Shown piece by piece: positions 6,136 to 6,634 of a DNA stretch of 6,634 nucleotides; positions within the stretch are counted from its first letter, which is position 1, and each line of letters opens with the position of its first letter. Origin of the DNA: Hyphomicrobiales bacterium. Lineage in GTDB: Bacteria; Pseudomonadota; Alphaproteobacteria; Rhizobiales; TMED25. The notes beneath the pieces are model-generated. The model was not told where the DNA came from. It searched no databases and saw nothing but the letters and a program-made list of their open reading frames with translations. The translations under genes and the position numbers were made by a program. The stretch lies in contig JADHLM010000057.1 in assembly GCA_016780665.1 (NCBI GenBank), positions 1 to 6,634 of the forward strand, given 5' to 3'.

Positions 6136-6634
6136 ATGCTTTTAAGGTTAGTATTAGTTTTATTTTTTTTATCATCATGTGGAGGAGGCAGTGAAAGCTC
6201 TTCTAATGGCGTGACTGTTGAAAATGATGCTATTAATGTCCAAAATTCAAGCCAACAATGTACAGATTTTGATGAAAGTACCTATGACAGAACCTATAGA
6301 TGTGAATTTAAACATAAAGGTATTGATAGATATTACTTTATACAGTTAGGTCACCCTGAAGCACTAGGACAGAGTTCGATTTTGTTCAATCTTCACGGAT
6401 ACGGCAGTAATGCGTTAGCTCAAATGCAATATGCTGATTTTAGAGATTTGGCATATTCAAAAGATAAAAATTTTATTTTGATTCATCCGCAAGGTGCTCC
6501 ATTAAATACAGCCCTAGCTTCAAGTGTATCTCATTGGAATTCAGGAGCATGGACTATCGGCAGTCCTGTTGATGACATTGATTTTATTAATACAATCATC
6601 GAGTTTGTTTCTAATAAATATAATATTAATACTA
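6136..6634 (+). CDS. Esterase/PHB-depolymerase-like (LpqC-type) alpha/beta-hydrolase lipoprotein, 5' part only
   Basis: The reading frame stays open to the window edge, giving 166 residues of a protein that is probably about 300 long. Residues 1-15 form a lipoprotein signal with lipobox LSSC (Cys15), followed by GGGSESSS. Gly at +2 suggests the outer membrane. The hydrolase core starts near 64 and has the oxyanion-hole loop HGYGS at 87-91, then FILIHPQG (113-120), HWNSGAW (133-139) and DDIDFINTIIEFVSNKYNIN (146-165). The order HG(Y/C)-PQG-WN-DDxxF is typical of LpqC/feruloyl-esterase/PHB-depolymerase-like hydrolases. The catalytic Ser (GxSxG), Asp and His lie beyond the window, so activity cannot be confirmed. 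Cys42 and Cys56 could form a disulfide. Likely substrates are esters of hydroxyacids, aromatic acids or acetylated glycans. It lies 35 nt after a tRNA and appears to have its own -10 box. Confidence 0.87.
   Translation, partial: MLLRLVLVLFFLSSCGGGSESSSNGVTVENDAINVQNSSQQCTDFDESTYDRTYRCEFKHKGIDRYYFIQLGHPEALGQSSILFNLHGYGSNALAQMQYADFRDLAYSKDKNFILIHPQGAPLNTALASSVSHWNSGAWTIGSPVDDIDFINTIIEFVSNKYNINT

Noticed and set aside
1..6634. CRISPR arrays, insertion sequences, attachment sites at the tRNA
   Set aside because: No spaced direct repeats, transposase fragments, terminal inverted repeats or duplicated tRNA 3' end were seen in the window.

Overview
The window is AT-rich (about two thirds A+T by eye) and densely coded, with every gene on the + strand. 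It looks like a small, streamlined marine gammaproteobacterial genome of the SAR86 type. That is an inference from four things: the TonB-dependent receptor subtype, the low GC, the very short intergenic gaps, and the neighbouring RRM-type RNA-binding protein. No taxonomic marker in the window proves it.

Layout, left to right. (1) 2-79: the last 25 codons of an RRM-type RNA-binding protein. (2) 80-230: an AT-only-looking gap holding three copies of a TTTACAAAA/TTTTGTAAA motif, a good sigma70-type promoter and a strong Shine-Dalgarno. (3) 231-3239: a full-length TonB-dependent outer-membrane receptor with an unusual Cys/Trp-rich extracellular insert. (4) 3259-3286: a textbook intrinsic terminator. 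(5) 3314-5455: a large lipoprotein with a poly-Gly linker, two cadherin/Ig-like domains and an M64-type (IgA-peptidase-like) zinc metallopeptidase domain. (6) 5449-5931: a small secreted protein of unknown function that overlaps the peptidase stop codon and is probably translationally coupled to it. (7) 6025-6100: a tRNA-Gly(GCC) with its own promoter and an A at the discriminator position. (8) 6136 to the window end: the N-terminal half of a second lipoprotein, an LpqC/PHB-depolymerase-like alpha/beta-hydrolase, with a perfect TATAAT 7 nt upstream of its ATG.

Apart from the RRM tail and the tRNA, every gene encodes an envelope or secreted product: one outer-membrane transporter, one surface or periplasmic peptidase lipoprotein, its small secreted partner, and one esterase-like lipoprotein. 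A plausible reading is a nutrient-acquisition neighbourhood in which the hydrolases cut proteinaceous or esterified substrates and the receptor imports products. The terminator after the receptor and the separate promoters mean this is not one operon, so the functional link is inferred from proximity only. The most unusual items are the receptor's Cys/Trp insert, the M64 lipoprotein plus overlapping partner pair, the tRNA-Gly with A73, and the signs of leaderless expression of the lipoprotein genes.
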